From Tanytarsus gracilentus (Eukaryota; Arthropoda; Insecta; Diptera; Chironomidae): a DNA stretch of 64,000 nucleotides. The position numbers and the translations under genes were made by a program. How positions within the stretch are numbered: the first letter of the stretch is position 1; the number at the start of each line of letters is the position of its first letter. Below, piece after piece: positions 47,101-62,100 of the stretch. The notes under the pieces were generated by a model. It saw only the letters and a program-made list of their open reading frames with translations. It was not told where the DNA came from and made no database searches. Location of the stretch: assembly GCA_038502055.1 (NCBI GenBank), contig JAXRKN010000036.1, positions 2,170,001 to 2,234,000 of the forward strand, written 5' to 3'.

Positions 47101-50100
47101 TTCATGTTCACAACTTAATAGAGTTTTCATGTTTTTGAGAGCGAGTGAAAATTAATAAGGCGAAAACTTAATATTATGCGACAAAAAAAACTTTAGTCGC
47201 TCGAGTAGTTCAGGTATAAGCGGTTTGGAAAATGCGGCATCGAGTCAAAAATCTCAACCGCATAGTGAAAACAAATCTCAAGTTTCAAACGAAAGAGTTC
47301 TTTTCCAATTCAACCCTTCATGGAGTGAGATATATAGCGGAAGAGGGACGCTCGTTTGCGGAAAAACTTATGTGGTTTTCCTTTGTTGCTATTGGAGCTG
47401 TCGCTGCCTTTGTAATCATAGCGTCTTTGTGGGAGAAATTTCAAACGAATCCCACCATCACGGGTGAGTAAAAGTCATAATTATATTGGCACCTTTTGTG
47501 TATCGAATTTCAACCACAAAAAAAAATATTTTAAAGGCTTAGACACCGACTTTCATGACCCCGTCCTTCATTTTCCAACCATTACGGTTTGTCCCTTTGA
47601 GCCATTTAATAGCGAAGCCGTCAACGAAACCGCCGCAAAAAAAGTTAGTGAAGCTGATTCTGATGCATTCACTCTCAATTCAATTTTACTTGAAAATATC
47701 ACAAAATTGTCGTATGAGAACTTAAAGGAATTCACGGATTTCAACTTGAAGAACATTGGCGTAATTAAGCCTGACTCTACAAATTGGAATCAGCAGTCGC
47801 TACGTAAATGGGCATTTTCCGTTGCCATTAATGTCGATGAGGTTTTTTCACAGTGCAACTTTCGAGAGGAAGTTAAAAACTGTACGGAAATTTTTCGAGC
47901 CATTTACTCGGAGAGGGGATTTTGTTTCAGTTTCAATGCGCGCTACTATGGAGAAGATGAGTGAGTATTTTAGATTTTTCCTTTGACAGAATCGAAAGTA
48001 AGCGGATTAACTGTTTGAGATTGTTAAAAAAATTTATAATAGGGTTAAGAACGAGAATATGCTGCAGATTTTCGAGACCGAGAAATCATGGTCGTTAGAG
48101 ATAAAACTCAACGTTGGAGCATTGGTTTATTTGCATTCGGTGAGGGAGGTATTTAGCTACGATACTCGAGCTCAATTCTCCTATGAGCCCGAAAACACAG
48201 TCGATTTATTGATCTCGATGAAAGAAACTTACACCACGGAAGACGCAAATCAGCTCTCGGTTACGCAAAGGAAATGCATATTTCCGGAGGAAGTTAAAAT
48301 GAATTTTCATCAGGAAAAAGATGAGGAATATTCGCTATCAGCATGCATGAAGGAATGCCGAATGAAACGCGCAACGAATTTCTGTAAATGCATTCCGCCA
48401 TTTTATGCGCCACAAAAAAATAGCAAATTTCCCTATTGTACGCTCGAGAACATGACGTGCATCTTCACTTTCGCCTCGAATATCACCGACATTACGAAAT
48501 GTTCAAATTGCGAATTGAGTTGCGACAATACGGTTTACGATATTGAGAAGTTCTCAAAAACGTTCGTATTTTAATATTAGTAGGATGTCAATGTGGATTA
48601 TTGACAAATGTCATCTGAATTTCGATGACATTGTACATGAAATCGAGAAAATTAAATTTATATCTCATTTCAGTACCCCCGCAACGGCAACCGGCATAAC
48701 CACTGAAATTGATCGAATACGAATTGAATTTTTGACATGGCCCATCATTCGATATAAGCGTGAAGTTCTTTTCGGATGGGTTGATCTTTTAGTGTCATTC
48801 GGTGGTATAGCTGGTCTTTTTTTGGGATTTTCTCTACTCTCGGGTATCGAGATTATTTACTACTTCACTGTTCGTGCGAGTTGCATGATGTACAAGAGTC
48901 GAGTAAGTTTACGTGACAATTTCCATAAATTAACCTCGCACGAAGTGTTCATTTTATTCATAAATTTTAATTTTAAATCAATTTTTGAACTCAAGATTTA
49001 AAATTCAGCATTTGAACTAAATTTGAGTTCAATTAAACTAAAAAGTTAAAAATTTGAGTTCAATTTGAACTTTTTGTGCCATGAGGGTAAAATCAATTTC
49101 AATTTTATTTCACAATTGCTTATAACTTCAAACTCTCTTTGCCAACTTTATTAAACTCGCACGGATGTGCAGCAACAACTTTACGAGATTCAACAAGAAG
49201 AAGATTCGCGACCCCTCATAAAATATGACCTAAGCTTGATTCCAAAGTTTCGTAAATCATCGCTATCACTGGCAAATATTCAAATGGTAAAACCTGTTGA
49301 GAATTCGCAGAATGGAAATATCAACTTTATCGATAAAAGAACTGGCGATAAAATCATTCCACCTTACTCAATTCCGATGATGAACATGAACAAAAACGTT
49401 AATGAAAAAATCGATCAAGCTAATCTTGCATTTCCGTCGTCGAAATCGCTGTTGTTGTCCTTTAATAGACAAATCATTGTCGACGAAGACAAAGGCGTGC
49501 TGCGTAATGTCAATGACAAGCAGGTAATGAATAAATAAAATTAAGCTTTAGTTTACACTGGAATTACAGCTTTATATACTTTTCTTCTTTTTTCACTTCG
49601 CCATTTCATCTAATTGAAAGGTCTCACATCGATATAATAGGATTTTTCGTCCCATACCAGCCGCACCGTACGCGCGCAATATTGTAACGTTAGATAGACA
49701 TTTTCAACAACGAAAGCACTCACAAAATCATACCCAACCTGAGGGGGGCTCTGATTTAATTTACAATGGATATTTGCCATAAGTCTCCAGCGAGCGCTTC
49801 GCGATGACATAAAAAAAAGTGAACATTGATGAGATTTTCTTGTATTGAATTCATTATTGAGATTGTTTGAAGTGGAAGGTTAGAGCCAAAAATGGCGCAA
49901 CGAAACCCAATAAGATAAAATATTTGCACAAAAAGCAGCTATCGATTTCGCAGTGTAAAAAAAACTTTTTCGATATCTTTCCTCTCGGCTTATTTTGCTG
50001 CTGTGTTTTTCTTTTAAATCAATATAAACATCTCATCCCATTTCGAAATGTTGATCAATAAATTTTCCAGTTTCAAGGATATAAATCGTATTTATTTCAA

Positions 50101-53100
50101 TTTAATGAAGATCCTTTTTTCGTAATAATACGCTTAAAGAATCTGCTTTTTTTGGGTAAATAAAAAAAGAGGATTAAAAAAAGTCTGGCGAATACATGGA
50201 TGATGATTACAGAACCGGAAAATTAGTTTACCGATTACAGTGCATGTCATTATTAACCACTAAATCTGTGTTTATACATATTGTGCGTCGCTTTATTAAC
50301 AGGTAAGGAAGTTAATGATAAAACACTGACCAGATGATGTTTCAAATTTTAGCATAATTTTTTCACTATTTTTTTGGAACAATTAATCTTAAAAACTATT
50401 AATGAATTTCTTAAAAATCACCTAGTCACCCTAACGTGTAAAGGACGATTTATTTTGTCACTACACATGTAGTTTCAACTCCATTGAATATTCCGATGAC
50501 ATTGAGTTTTATTGAAAATGTATTTTAGTTCTACGTAAACAATTGACAGTTACACATGCTTGACAATTTTTTTGGAGAAGACTTTCGGAAAGCCAATAAA
50601 GCAAGACCACATTGTACAAAAATATTTAATTATTCCGAATCAGATTGTTCACTCGATACACACGTATGCTGCTGAATTATTAATTCAAATTAGTTCAAGC
50701 TCGCTGCACATAAAATAGCGAGAGAGAAGTCTTAGAACATATATTAATTTACGGCAACTCTTCGAGAGCGGAAGGGATCTCGATGACGAGGAGAAAAATT
50801 CTTGCCAAGCCTACTGAAGCATATGGCTTATTGAAAACCAGCTTGAAGTATCAAACAAAAGAATTTTTCTCGAACAGCACGCTCCATGGCGTTCGTTATA
50901 TTGCGGAGAAGGGTCGACCTTTTAATGAAAAGTTTATGTGGTTTTGCTTGGTTTCTATTGGAGCTGTGGCAGCCTTCGTAATTATCGGAAGTCTTTGGGA
51001 GAAATTTCAAACGAATCCTACCATAACAGGTATGAAGTTTATTGATACAACTTTAAATAATTCACATATATAAATTTCTCACAGACCCTTAATATCAACC
51101 ACATCAAACGTGAAATATTTATGAAATTTTATCTGATTTCTTTTCGTGATGAAATCTCTCGTTTAGGTCTCGATACGGACTTTCAAAATCAACAAGTATT
51201 TTTTCCAACTGTCACTGTGTGTCCCATAAATGCCTTCAGTCCCACTTTCCTTAACGACACGACGTCATCTTCTTCGGAAGCAACGCTTTTGGCAAGAAAT
51301 GAAAGTGAAAGTACTGGGGCAGATTACAATGATGAGAGTGTTGATGATGGCGGAGTAGGAGAAGCGAGCAACAGCGAGGACTACTATCTCAGATTTCTTA
51401 AAGCACTGCCAACATTATCTTATGACACACTTGGCACGATAAATGAAACTCTTCGTAATGTCAGTCAAAGGGAGGAAGTGAGAGGCAAGAATTTACGACA
51501 ATTAGCATTCAAAGTTGGTATAAAGTGCGATGAACTTTTCGAAATTTGCAAGTACAAGGACGAAGAAATTACATGTTGCGAATATTTCATGCCACTCTTC
51601 TCGGAGCAGGGACTTTGCTATTCTTTCAACAGTCGCTATTATTCAACGCCAGATAATGAGTATAAAATGGTTTTTTTACGACACATTATATGTGCTTGCG
51701 ATGGTTTGATTGGATAAGAAATTGAATTAGTGTCGACACAAAAAAAATCATTTTTTTATCCTTCAATCCACAATTCGATTTTAAGTTAATTAAATTTTTT
51801 TATGTTACAATTTTCTCATTTTTGTAGAGTGAAAAATGAAAAGCTTAACGATCTATTCGAGACAGACAAAAAATGGGCACTGACATTCGTTCCTTCGCTA
51901 TCTTCGAGAGTCTATGTGCATTCAATCGATGACATATCCGGCTATGATTTCCGTCCAATCTTCGAGCATGACATTGGCTATGCAATTACATTACTGATAA
52001 CGATGAAACAGACTTATACAACGGATGACGCTCGTCAACTCTCAATTGCCCAGAGAAAATGCATTTTCCCCAATGAGAAACGTTTGAAATATTACAAAGA
52101 CGATGTTTACTCGTTCTCGCAATGCATGCGACAATGTCGAATGGAACGAGCTCTCTTTTTCTGCTCTTGCATGCCAATCTTCTATGCGCCATCAACATTA
52201 TCAATGGAGGGGATCAACTCCCGACATTGTGGCATTGACGACTTTAGCTGCTTACTTAAATTCCACAACAACATTACCGACATTCGAATGTGTAAACATT
52301 GCGAATTAAGCTGCCTCAATACGGTTTATGATATAGAGAAATTTTCAAAAGTGTACGTTCGTTGTCATCTCTATCAATAGGAATTTAATTTTCCCTTATC
52401 CTCTCTCATTTTTTTTCATAACCCTTTTTTTGTAATGCCACATGAATGATGCTTACATGAATCACCATATATGCAGAATGGTACCGGAATCAAATAAGCG
52501 CGAGGATTTTCATATCAATATAGAATTTTTGACATGGCCCATCATACGATATAAGCGTGAAGTATTATTCGGATGGGTTGATCTTTTAGTGTCATTTGGC
52601 GGCATAGCCGGTCTCTTTTTGGGATTTTCTCTGCTATCGGGTGTCGAGATCATCTACTATTTCACAATGCGAGCTGGATGCATGTTGTATAAAAATAGGG
52701 TAATTTAAAATTCATGTTGAACATTTCTTTTTATTTTACTACACATATACATTGTGGCTACGTGTTTTGCAGGAAGAGCTTTATGCTATTCAGAAGAGAA
52801 ACGAGAGCCGTCCTAAATCTCAATATGATCTCAGCTTGAAACTTAAACTTAAGGAATCGGAGCGATTGAAAAAGAGACTATCATTGCCCCAAATTCAAAC
52901 CGTTCGACCTGTTGAATCCGCCGAGAAAAGTGAGGTGGTGAACGTAGCGTTTGATAGTCCTAAAGTGCCCATAAAGAAAAAACCATACATAATCTCCAAT
53001 GACTACAGTAAGCATGATCGACGACTCTTTAAATTAACGCGTCGCTATAAATAATGAAATTAACTTTTTTTCGTTAGCAATCTCGCGATTCATCAACGGA

Positions 53101-56100
53101 GGTGTTGGCAGTAATAAAAGAAGGGTAATATAAAGTGGCTAGTTTACAAGGAGGAAAATTTTAACACAATTAATTCGATATGCTCTCACTCGCTTTTATT
53201 TTTAGCCGCTTGCCGTCGCATTACCGCCACCCAGCAAAATTATATTTCGACCCGTTCAATTTGCTCCCTACGCTAACCGAATTAAGCCATTGGATAAAAA
53301 GTTCCGTTCTCATTCCGAGGGTCCAGAGGAAATTATTTTTGACGGCTATTTGGCATAAAAGTTTTTATCATTCGCAATTAAACAGACGCTTGTTATGAGC
53401 CGAGCACGTTAATTGATGTTAACGGTTTTAAAATTTGAATAATGAATAATGTACTGAAATTTTATCTCACTCTCTTTTTTTTCTCTCGAAAATGCATGTG
53501 TATAGACTCTCTATTATTTTAATCTCTCATTACAATACATTTTAATGTATACATGTGTGTGTGAGAGAAGTACGCACACAATAAAATCGGCTTTCCTACG
53601 AATACATTCTCAGTGTGTGGTAAATATCAACAAAATAACATCATCGAATAATAATAATTTGCAGCATTTCGACAATCGAGAATTAAAATGTACTCGAAGC
53701 GAGCTCAACAAATATTTAGTGCCACTTTTGCACTGCTCACTCTATCAGTTACGCTCTATTCGGTCGTGAAATTCATAACTTTTATATCGCTACCGAAATC
53801 GACTAATGGCGTCACCGGAATCTCTTCATCAGCCGAGTGGAAGTACACTGTTCGTGCGTTGTTTAATAATTCCATTTGGCTTGTCCTCTTCATCCTTCAT
53901 CATAGCTTCGGTAAGCATGAAATTCTAAAGAAATTATTAGAGAAAATTGGACTAAGGACGCTCGATCGCGCCGCCTACAATGTAATCTCCTCTCTCATCT
54001 TAATTCAACTGGTTGAGCGATGGATTGGCGTTAATAAATGGACACTCTGGAGTTTCGCGATTAAAGACTACTCGCCGGTTTGGTATATTTACGTATTAGC
54101 GCATTCAGCACTTTGGCTTATCATATTTGGTGGAGCTCTTCTAATGGACGCTCCAGAGATGTTCGGAATGAAGCAAGTCTATTACGATATTAAGGGATTA
54201 CATGATCCATCATTCTACAAAGCAATTCCTCATAACCGTCTCCTCACTCATATTCGCCATCCGTCTTATATTGGATTCTCTTTGTTGTTCTGGATAACAA
54301 ACTTGATGAGGTAAGCATATATGTGTAACGTATGCTTTTGAAGTTAATAATTCATATCCCTTTTTGCTAATTGTGCAGAAAAAAAATATTAATCTCTTTC
54401 ATATCACTCATTTTAGCTTGGACCGTCTCATACTCGCATTATTTCTCACCGCTTATATGTTTGTCGCATGGAGCCCCGACCGTAAGGATTACGAGTATCA
54501 GAAGAACCAATTGGAATTAAAGAAATTGGAGTTACGTTACGACTTCAAGCAGTAGGCAGCAAATATGTGTGGGTCGAAAGATTTAGAGATTTAGAAAGAA
54601 ATACTGCCATAAAGAAAAAATTTTATTGACAGCGAGAATTTATTTCAATCGCCTTACATAAGACTTCCCTCCCCCCTCAAAAATAATTGCCTTACAACTT
54701 TGATTTAATGTAATTTCTCGCGCCCAATATAATTTCAAGGTTAACATTAACTTCTAAAAAAAACTTTTTAATGCCAATGCTGATCATTTAAATTTTTCAT
54801 CACTTGACACTTAAATTTTAAGAGTGCATAAATTTTCCTAGCACGAGAGGTAGTCGCTCGTAATTCCTATCAATAAATCACCCCACAAAAATAAAAAGAA
54901 GTTGAGAAATAAAATGATTTCGTTTAATAGATACTTGATATCTTATTTTCTCTCTCTTTCACTTTTTATTGTTATGTGCCGTATAGCATGTGGAGAGGAA
55001 GTGAAAATATATATATATATATTATTGTCGCAATTTTCCCTTTCTCCTATATTTTTTTACAGCACTCTTCCGGTGTGCGGAAAAACATTATATCAGAGAT
55101 ATGGAAGAGTGTCGTCAATAAAAATTGTGAACAAGAGAGAGAGGTGAAAAGGTGCTGAGAACTTTTTATATTATTATCATCATCGATATTTTCCTCTCCT
55201 TTTCAACTCTCGTTCATTTATCAAGCACACACTTCTATATTAAGCCCACTCGTTGCCATTTATAGGGAAACGACTTTGTGAGCAAGAAGAGACGATAATT
55301 TGATTCGATGGGCAAATATTAAATCACCTCTCATCAATTGGCAATTAAGGGATGGAAATTTTAATGTCAAGGATGTTTCTTGATTGCCAACGGCTGCGGG
55401 AACACACACACACACCGTGAAAATTATCATCTCATCATTTATTAATGAAAAAATACTCACAGTTCAACAGCTTTATTCCAATGGATGATGTAACCGCTTA
55501 GAGTGAACGAATCGGTGTGAACAATGTGTATATTGCCCTTTTCAGTGCCCACGTAGAGCCATTTACTTCCTACCGGAAGATAAATGCATGTTATACTAAA
55601 CGGAGAGAGGGCAGAAGAAAAACAGTTAACATTAATTTTAATTTCAATATAATATATGTTTGCTCGTCCATTTGTTTCGTACCTCTCTCGCTGGAACTTC
55701 AGACAGTGAACAACGGTCGGTATTTTCTTTTGAAAATTCCACAAATGTAACGTATCGTCAGCTGTTACCGTCACAAGAGCTCCTTCATTCACTAAAAATT
55801 CAATCTGCAGCACCGCACATGCTGATTCTCCTTCATGGCGAACGTGAGCATCGACACCCGGCTGACCGAGACTATTTTTTATTTGGATGAGAAAGAGAAA
55901 ATTTTCAAATTAGTAACATTGTAAAAGTGGAAAGTCGAGGACATTTATATAATGTTGTTATGATAATTCTCATTCACGTGTGTCTATTGAAAGTACAGAA
56001 TCAATAATTCATCACTTGTATGTTTGTATCATAATAGCGTAATAATCGAGAGTGTGTAGATCATGAATTTCTCATGAATTAAAAATAAATTTGAGGCGTA

Positions 56101-59100
56101 TGGTGATGAACATGTATCTTGGGAGTTGCTTCATCGGAAAATCATTTTCAGTACACAATTAAAATTTAATATCAAACGCTTTTTTGAAGCAGTAAAAAGC
56201 TTTAAGCTTTTATAAAATTTTGTTTAATAAAAAAAGCTTTATAATTTTTTATGTAAATAAGGAAAACCCAAGAAAGATTTCGTCAAAGAAGAAACTGAAG
56301 ATTACTTTTTTAATTTTTTCGAATTTTTAGGTCTTTCTTTTTTGCTTTTTAGGGGTTCACACCTGAAAATTTATTTTATAATTTAGAAAAGTAAGTAGAA
56401 CTTTTATTTTTTTAATCGTGGATTATATTCTCGGAAAAAACTTTTTATAAAATGTGATTTTTTATGCTAAAACTCTTGAGATGAAGTTTTCAAGAGTAAT
56501 TAACGAATTTCATCTTATTAATTATTCTTTTGAAGTTTTTTCAAGCAAATAATAAAAAAATCACGCCATGAATCATCAAAAAATGTTCAGTTCGCAGCTT
56601 AATTTATAATTTACGATTTCCGAGTTATTTTTAAGGAGCAAACGGTTTATGGCCTTTAAGTGAATCATTTTTCACTTGGAAAATATCCCAAAGTTTATGT
56701 GAGGCGTATGGCGAGGCTCAGAAGTGGGGTTATGTCGGTGGTTTGTGATGGTTGGAGAAGAGGAAGCGGAAAAGGAAGGTGAGAGAGCAGAAAATTAATG
56801 ATGCCAAAAAATTCTGTTCACAATAAAAGATGAGGCAACATGGAAATATATGAATGGTGTTGCTGATAACCACAAGCTCCTCTCATTTATTAAATGTAAT
56901 ATCTTTTTCTCCTCATCAACAACTGTCGCTTCTGTTAAAATTCATTCGTCTGTCATAATCAGATGGAATTGTATGTGCCGCCGCCGCAAATTGTCGAATT
57001 GTGTCAAAAAAAGAGAATGATTTAAGGAGTAAAATTTAAAACAATAAAAAAAGTTCCCTAACGACTTTACATTCATTCAAAGCTCGGCATTTCATTTGAT
57101 TCTAATTTGTTTCTCCTAACTGATATGTAATTCACATCAGCTCTTGACATTCGTTATTCGTTATGCCATTCATCCGAAATCAACGACAATTCGCTTGATG
57201 GATCACTGACAGAATAAAAAAAATATAAATGTGGAGGTGCCTGTGTGTATGCGAGAAAGGCATGGGAAGAGAAAAAAGGGATTTTTTGTAATGTACTAAA
57301 ATGTTCATTTTATGTTCGGAACGTGTTCTGAAAAATAAATCCCGAAACTGTATACAAATTCAACCAAAAACACAGTTCTTCGGTATTTTTCTCACAAAGG
57401 GTGCGAGAAAGGGAGAGCGAGAGAAAAGGAAAGCCGAAAGAATATAATTTCATTTCCCCAGTGCTCTTGAGGGAACCATGAAAGATTTTAAGTCGAGCGT
57501 AGGAGGTTTCGGCAAAAATATTCACTTTTCTCTTTCACTAAAGCTTTTTCTTATTATCAGGTAAAAATCGAAAAAGAAAAAGGATACGATGATGCTTGGA
57601 TAATAAAGAAGATTTTAAAATGCTCTTTAAACTTGGCATGTATGTAATATGCGGGATTTTTATTTCTTGCATTTTTATGTTGAACATTTTGATATCAATC
57701 ATGACAATAAAACCCTACGTGAATTGCAAACATTCTACGCACTTGGAATTTGAGCGCTGAGATTTCTTGTTACATAACGTTATCGAATCTACTCTCAGGC
57801 ACACACAGAAGTAATCGTATTTTAATTTACTATTGCACTTTCAAATCGATATACAGCATAATTATGCCACTCATGCTCCATACGCTTCTTTTCACTCGGA
57901 TTTTCATGATTCATGAACATTTTCGACTGTACATCGAGAGAGAGGTTTAGATTTGATAATGGTGGTGATAAGTGTTTTCACTGCTACCGATGTTGAAGAG
58001 TCACGTAATTTATTTTTCATCATTTACAGCAATCATCATTACAATTATTTAACTCGTGAATTTAAAATGTCGAGATGAAGAGAAAATCAGGAGGTGAAAA
58101 AGTTTTTAACACATTGCTTATATAAATTTAAATGCATGTGTGTCTAATATAAATTTTTATGTTCATTGCATACAAGTTTCACACCCCTAAAAGTTTAATT
58201 TAACTTACATTCTTAGCGAGCCGTATTTATCTCCGATTGCGAGCAATCTTTGAACAGGATCGAAGGCGAGTGCTGTCGGGTTGTGTGGAAAACCGTGACG
58301 GAATGTCTGAAAAGATAAAAGAAGGAAATTCTCAGTTTGGTCGTTTAATTTAATGGCAAAATAATCATCAATCACATCACAAGGGAGAATCATCTAAAAA
58401 ATAGAGAGAAAAACCTTCATTATGAAGCCAAAAAGAATGATAGAAAAATTTCACAAAACAACTCAAGCGGAGAGCGAATGAAAAGCTTTTTGTGTGAGTT
58501 CACAATAAAATCTCTAATGGCAAATTATATACAAAGTATTGATTTCCCTTTATTTAAAAAAAATGTTAAAAGTTCAAAACGTCGGCAGAAAAAACACTCA
58601 CACACATCAAGTCATGCCTCGGCGTTAAGAAAATGGCATGTTCACACATTCAGTCATGAACGGTTTGTATATACATCATCATCTTTAAGGGAGCGAGCAG
58701 ATTTCATGTTGAGCAACAAAAGTTTATGGAAAAAAAGTTCGAGATCACCTGTTACGAAAAATGTCAAAATGGTGTTGCTTTATGAAGAGCTTAAAAATTC
58801 TTGAAAAGTTTTTAATACCACGATTTCAAATGAAAATTAATTTTCCATCTAGAAAACAATAATTTAATTTTTGACAAAAATCTCAAGCTTAAATAGAGGA
58901 AAACTTTCCACCTTTTTCGGAGGGAATTGTTCGAGTTAGTTTTCACGTATATCCACAATCAGCCACCCTCATCGTTGCTTTAAAACTTCAAGTTTCGTTA
59001 ATTACCTTTTTTTTGTCTGAATTATGCAGTTGAGGGAAACACAAAAGGAAACTTATTCTGACAACCATCATACACAAAGCATGCGCTCGTCTTTTATGAG

Positions 59101-62100
59101 TTATTTTAAATTCATTTTTTTTGTGATACATAAAACCTTTTTTCTTCTGACATGAAAATCTCAAATGGAAATTTTTCCTCACTTTGAAAGCTGTTGCTGG
59201 TTAAAAAATGCCACATTCAACCCCATAAAACTCAAATATTTAACTACATCACAACTTGTTACATTTTTACAGCAATTTAAGAGCGCTGATGCGAAATTAT
59301 TTTTCAACTGATTATAATCTTTGTTAATTAGAGTGATGTGCAAACAGAAGGGCTGAAACTTTTCCATTATGTAAAATTCATGCTCCATCGTCACATACCG
59401 AAAATTGCTCTTCTCGCTTGTTGGCTGAGCAGAGAGTGTGAGAAAAAGACATGAATTATGGCTTTTCATATAGAATGAATTTTTTTAAAATGTCGTCGCC
59501 GGCACCGCCGACATTCTCTGTTATCGTACATTCCCTCCACTACCGCACGCGCGAGCGTTCAACAAATGACGCCAGAACCGGTCCTCGAAAATTTTTCGGT
59601 GTGTTTGCAGTTTACGGCGTTAATTGTCAAAAATTGTATTCGCTTCGCGCTTGCGAATGAGTTGTACATGAATAATTAGAAAAAAATGTTAAATTGAAAA
59701 CTTTTTTGTTCTAAACGCGTCCATGCTGTGGAAAATGATGAATTTTTAACATCCTACAATAGCCGCGTGTGTCTTATGATAGAATTTTTTTCAAGCACTA
59801 CCAAATAAGCCACACGCCTGCTATTATAAGTGCTGTATTAGCAATGTATACACTTTTAGTTGCTTAATTGCCATGTTTTACGAAATGTTGACGTTGCGAG
59901 AATAATTTAAGAGAGTCTCCAAGGAGTTATATAAATAGAAAACTCCAAATCCTCTTAAAATTATTTGAAGATATAAAATGTGACAGGTGCAAATTTAATA
60001 TTTCCTTCTCACACATGTACTCGGATTTCCCACATCGGAAGAAAAAACAAATCTTTCCCTCAAAAATTTCGGTGTGTGTGAATGCTGCTGCTTGTTGGTA
60101 TATTCTAATATTTATTATGGTGGGATCAACATTTGTACGATAAATCTTTTATGAAATTTATTAAGCGTAAGCGTTTTCTAGCCTTGATTACATTGACTTC
60201 GTTACATGTGTGCCTTTATTTCCTGTGCTTATATAACTGCTTATCCACTTGACTTTAATTCCCAATGATTCTTTTAAAATTGGCTTAGACCTTAAATACA
60301 GCTCATATACTTGAGTTCAAGGGGTGGAAATCTAGTTTATAATTAAAAACTTTTTTATGCATTATTTATTTTACAGAATATTCATTTATGTACATTAAGT
60401 AGTCTCCCGCCCTCTGTTTTAATTTCTTCGTTGAGCTAAAAACAATTTTTCCATTAACCTAGCCACATAACCATGCCGTGGTGTGAGAAGGAGGAAAAAA
60501 CATTTTACTTTTAAACACATACAAAATTCACAGTGGGAGGAAATTGAGAATTTCTGTCGACGACATCGTCACCTAATAAGCTTCATGCCCTATAATTTTC
60601 TCCACCTCTCATCCGCTTTATTTTGCCCCTCATTGAAAACACAAATCAGACGCTCTTTCAAATGTGCACAAAGACCAGATGCCCTTGTTCTTTTGTTTTT
60701 CAAATATTAATTAAAGTTTCACTTTCAACGAGAAATTAAAAATGATTTGCGATGAAGCTTTTTCAAACACATTGCAGGAGTTCTTTAGATGACATTATTC
60801 ATCGTCGTCGTTAGGTGAGGTTGGGTATTGAATGAAAAAGGAAGCAGGAAAATAACGTAAATATTTTTTCTCATCTCCCTCAACCATCGCACTATTCATT
60901 GCTCGATTCTTTAGTCATGTGAGAAAAAATTTTATGAAATAAAGAGTTTTATAGGCTACAGAGGAGAGGATGAGTTTTTTCCCGCTTAGTCTTAATGGGT
61001 GCAAAAAAGGTTAAAAATAAATTTGAGCCTAGATCAGGATGAATCAGATTCTCGTTGGAAAAATATTATGCTTATATGTTACAAAACTACGTGGCCGGAG
61101 TGAAAAAAGAGAGAAAATTGTCTACGGATTATGGGAGAAGGACTTTTAACCCAAGCGTATCAACAGCCATTTACGATGTATATCCATATTAATCATGGAA
61201 TGTGTGTTATAGTTTAAAAAAATGCTTATAAGTGCTTATGGCTTAAAAATAAAGCCTTTTGAAGAGGAGTCAGAAACGAGAGATTTCTCAAGTAGTAATT
61301 TATTTGTTTTTAGATTTAAAATAAAAATTTCAAGTAAAAATTTCTTTTATTTAAAATCCCTAATGGAGCTGAAAAATTTCTCGTGTCTGACTCCTCTCTA
61401 AAATGCCTCTTTCACTTTTTTTATGACGATAATATTTTCCATTTTCAAGGATTCTCGTGGTTGGCATAAAAAAAGAAGAGAAAATGAAAAATATTTTCCC
61501 TCACCTGGCTTCTACGGGCTTTCTCTTTCACATCAACTTGATTTAGTATTTTAATATTCGTCATTTCTCAAATTCGTCTATTGTATGCATTCTACAAGTG
61601 ATTGCTTTAGGCGTTTTCTCGCCACCCCTCCCCTCTTTTTCTCGCCAAAATTGTTTCTCTACAACGTTGCTGAGATTAATAATAAATTTCGCTATGAATA
61701 TTTCCTATTCATTTCGTCGAGCGCTAATTAGTAATCAATCAAATAAATTACAAAGCCACACATGGCACGATGGCTATGGATATTGATTTATAATCAGTGA
61801 GAGAGACGCTGACTGGATTTAGACAATATTTTCATTTCTTCTACTTTGCAAATTAATCTTAATTAAAATAATGAAGGCCGTCCTAATTAAATTTTGGCTA
61901 AAATGGAGATGGAAATTATGTGTTCGGCATTTTCAGGGCACAATTTACGCAGATTTTGAGTGCTAGACCTTTTTTTCGGAAAATTTGATGAAATTTAATA
62001 TTCTAGACACATTCAAGGATATCCAAAAATGTTCTCTGATGATTTTACAATAGAACGGAAAAAAATTGTCATAACTCGAGTGACTTTATGGGCATAAAAA

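Noticed and set aside
48583..48673. Extra exon between the Cys-rich and TM2 exons of the first pickpocket gene
   Set aside because: The frame is open, but the paralogue has a plain intron here and the direct junction (AC|T) restores phase and homology.
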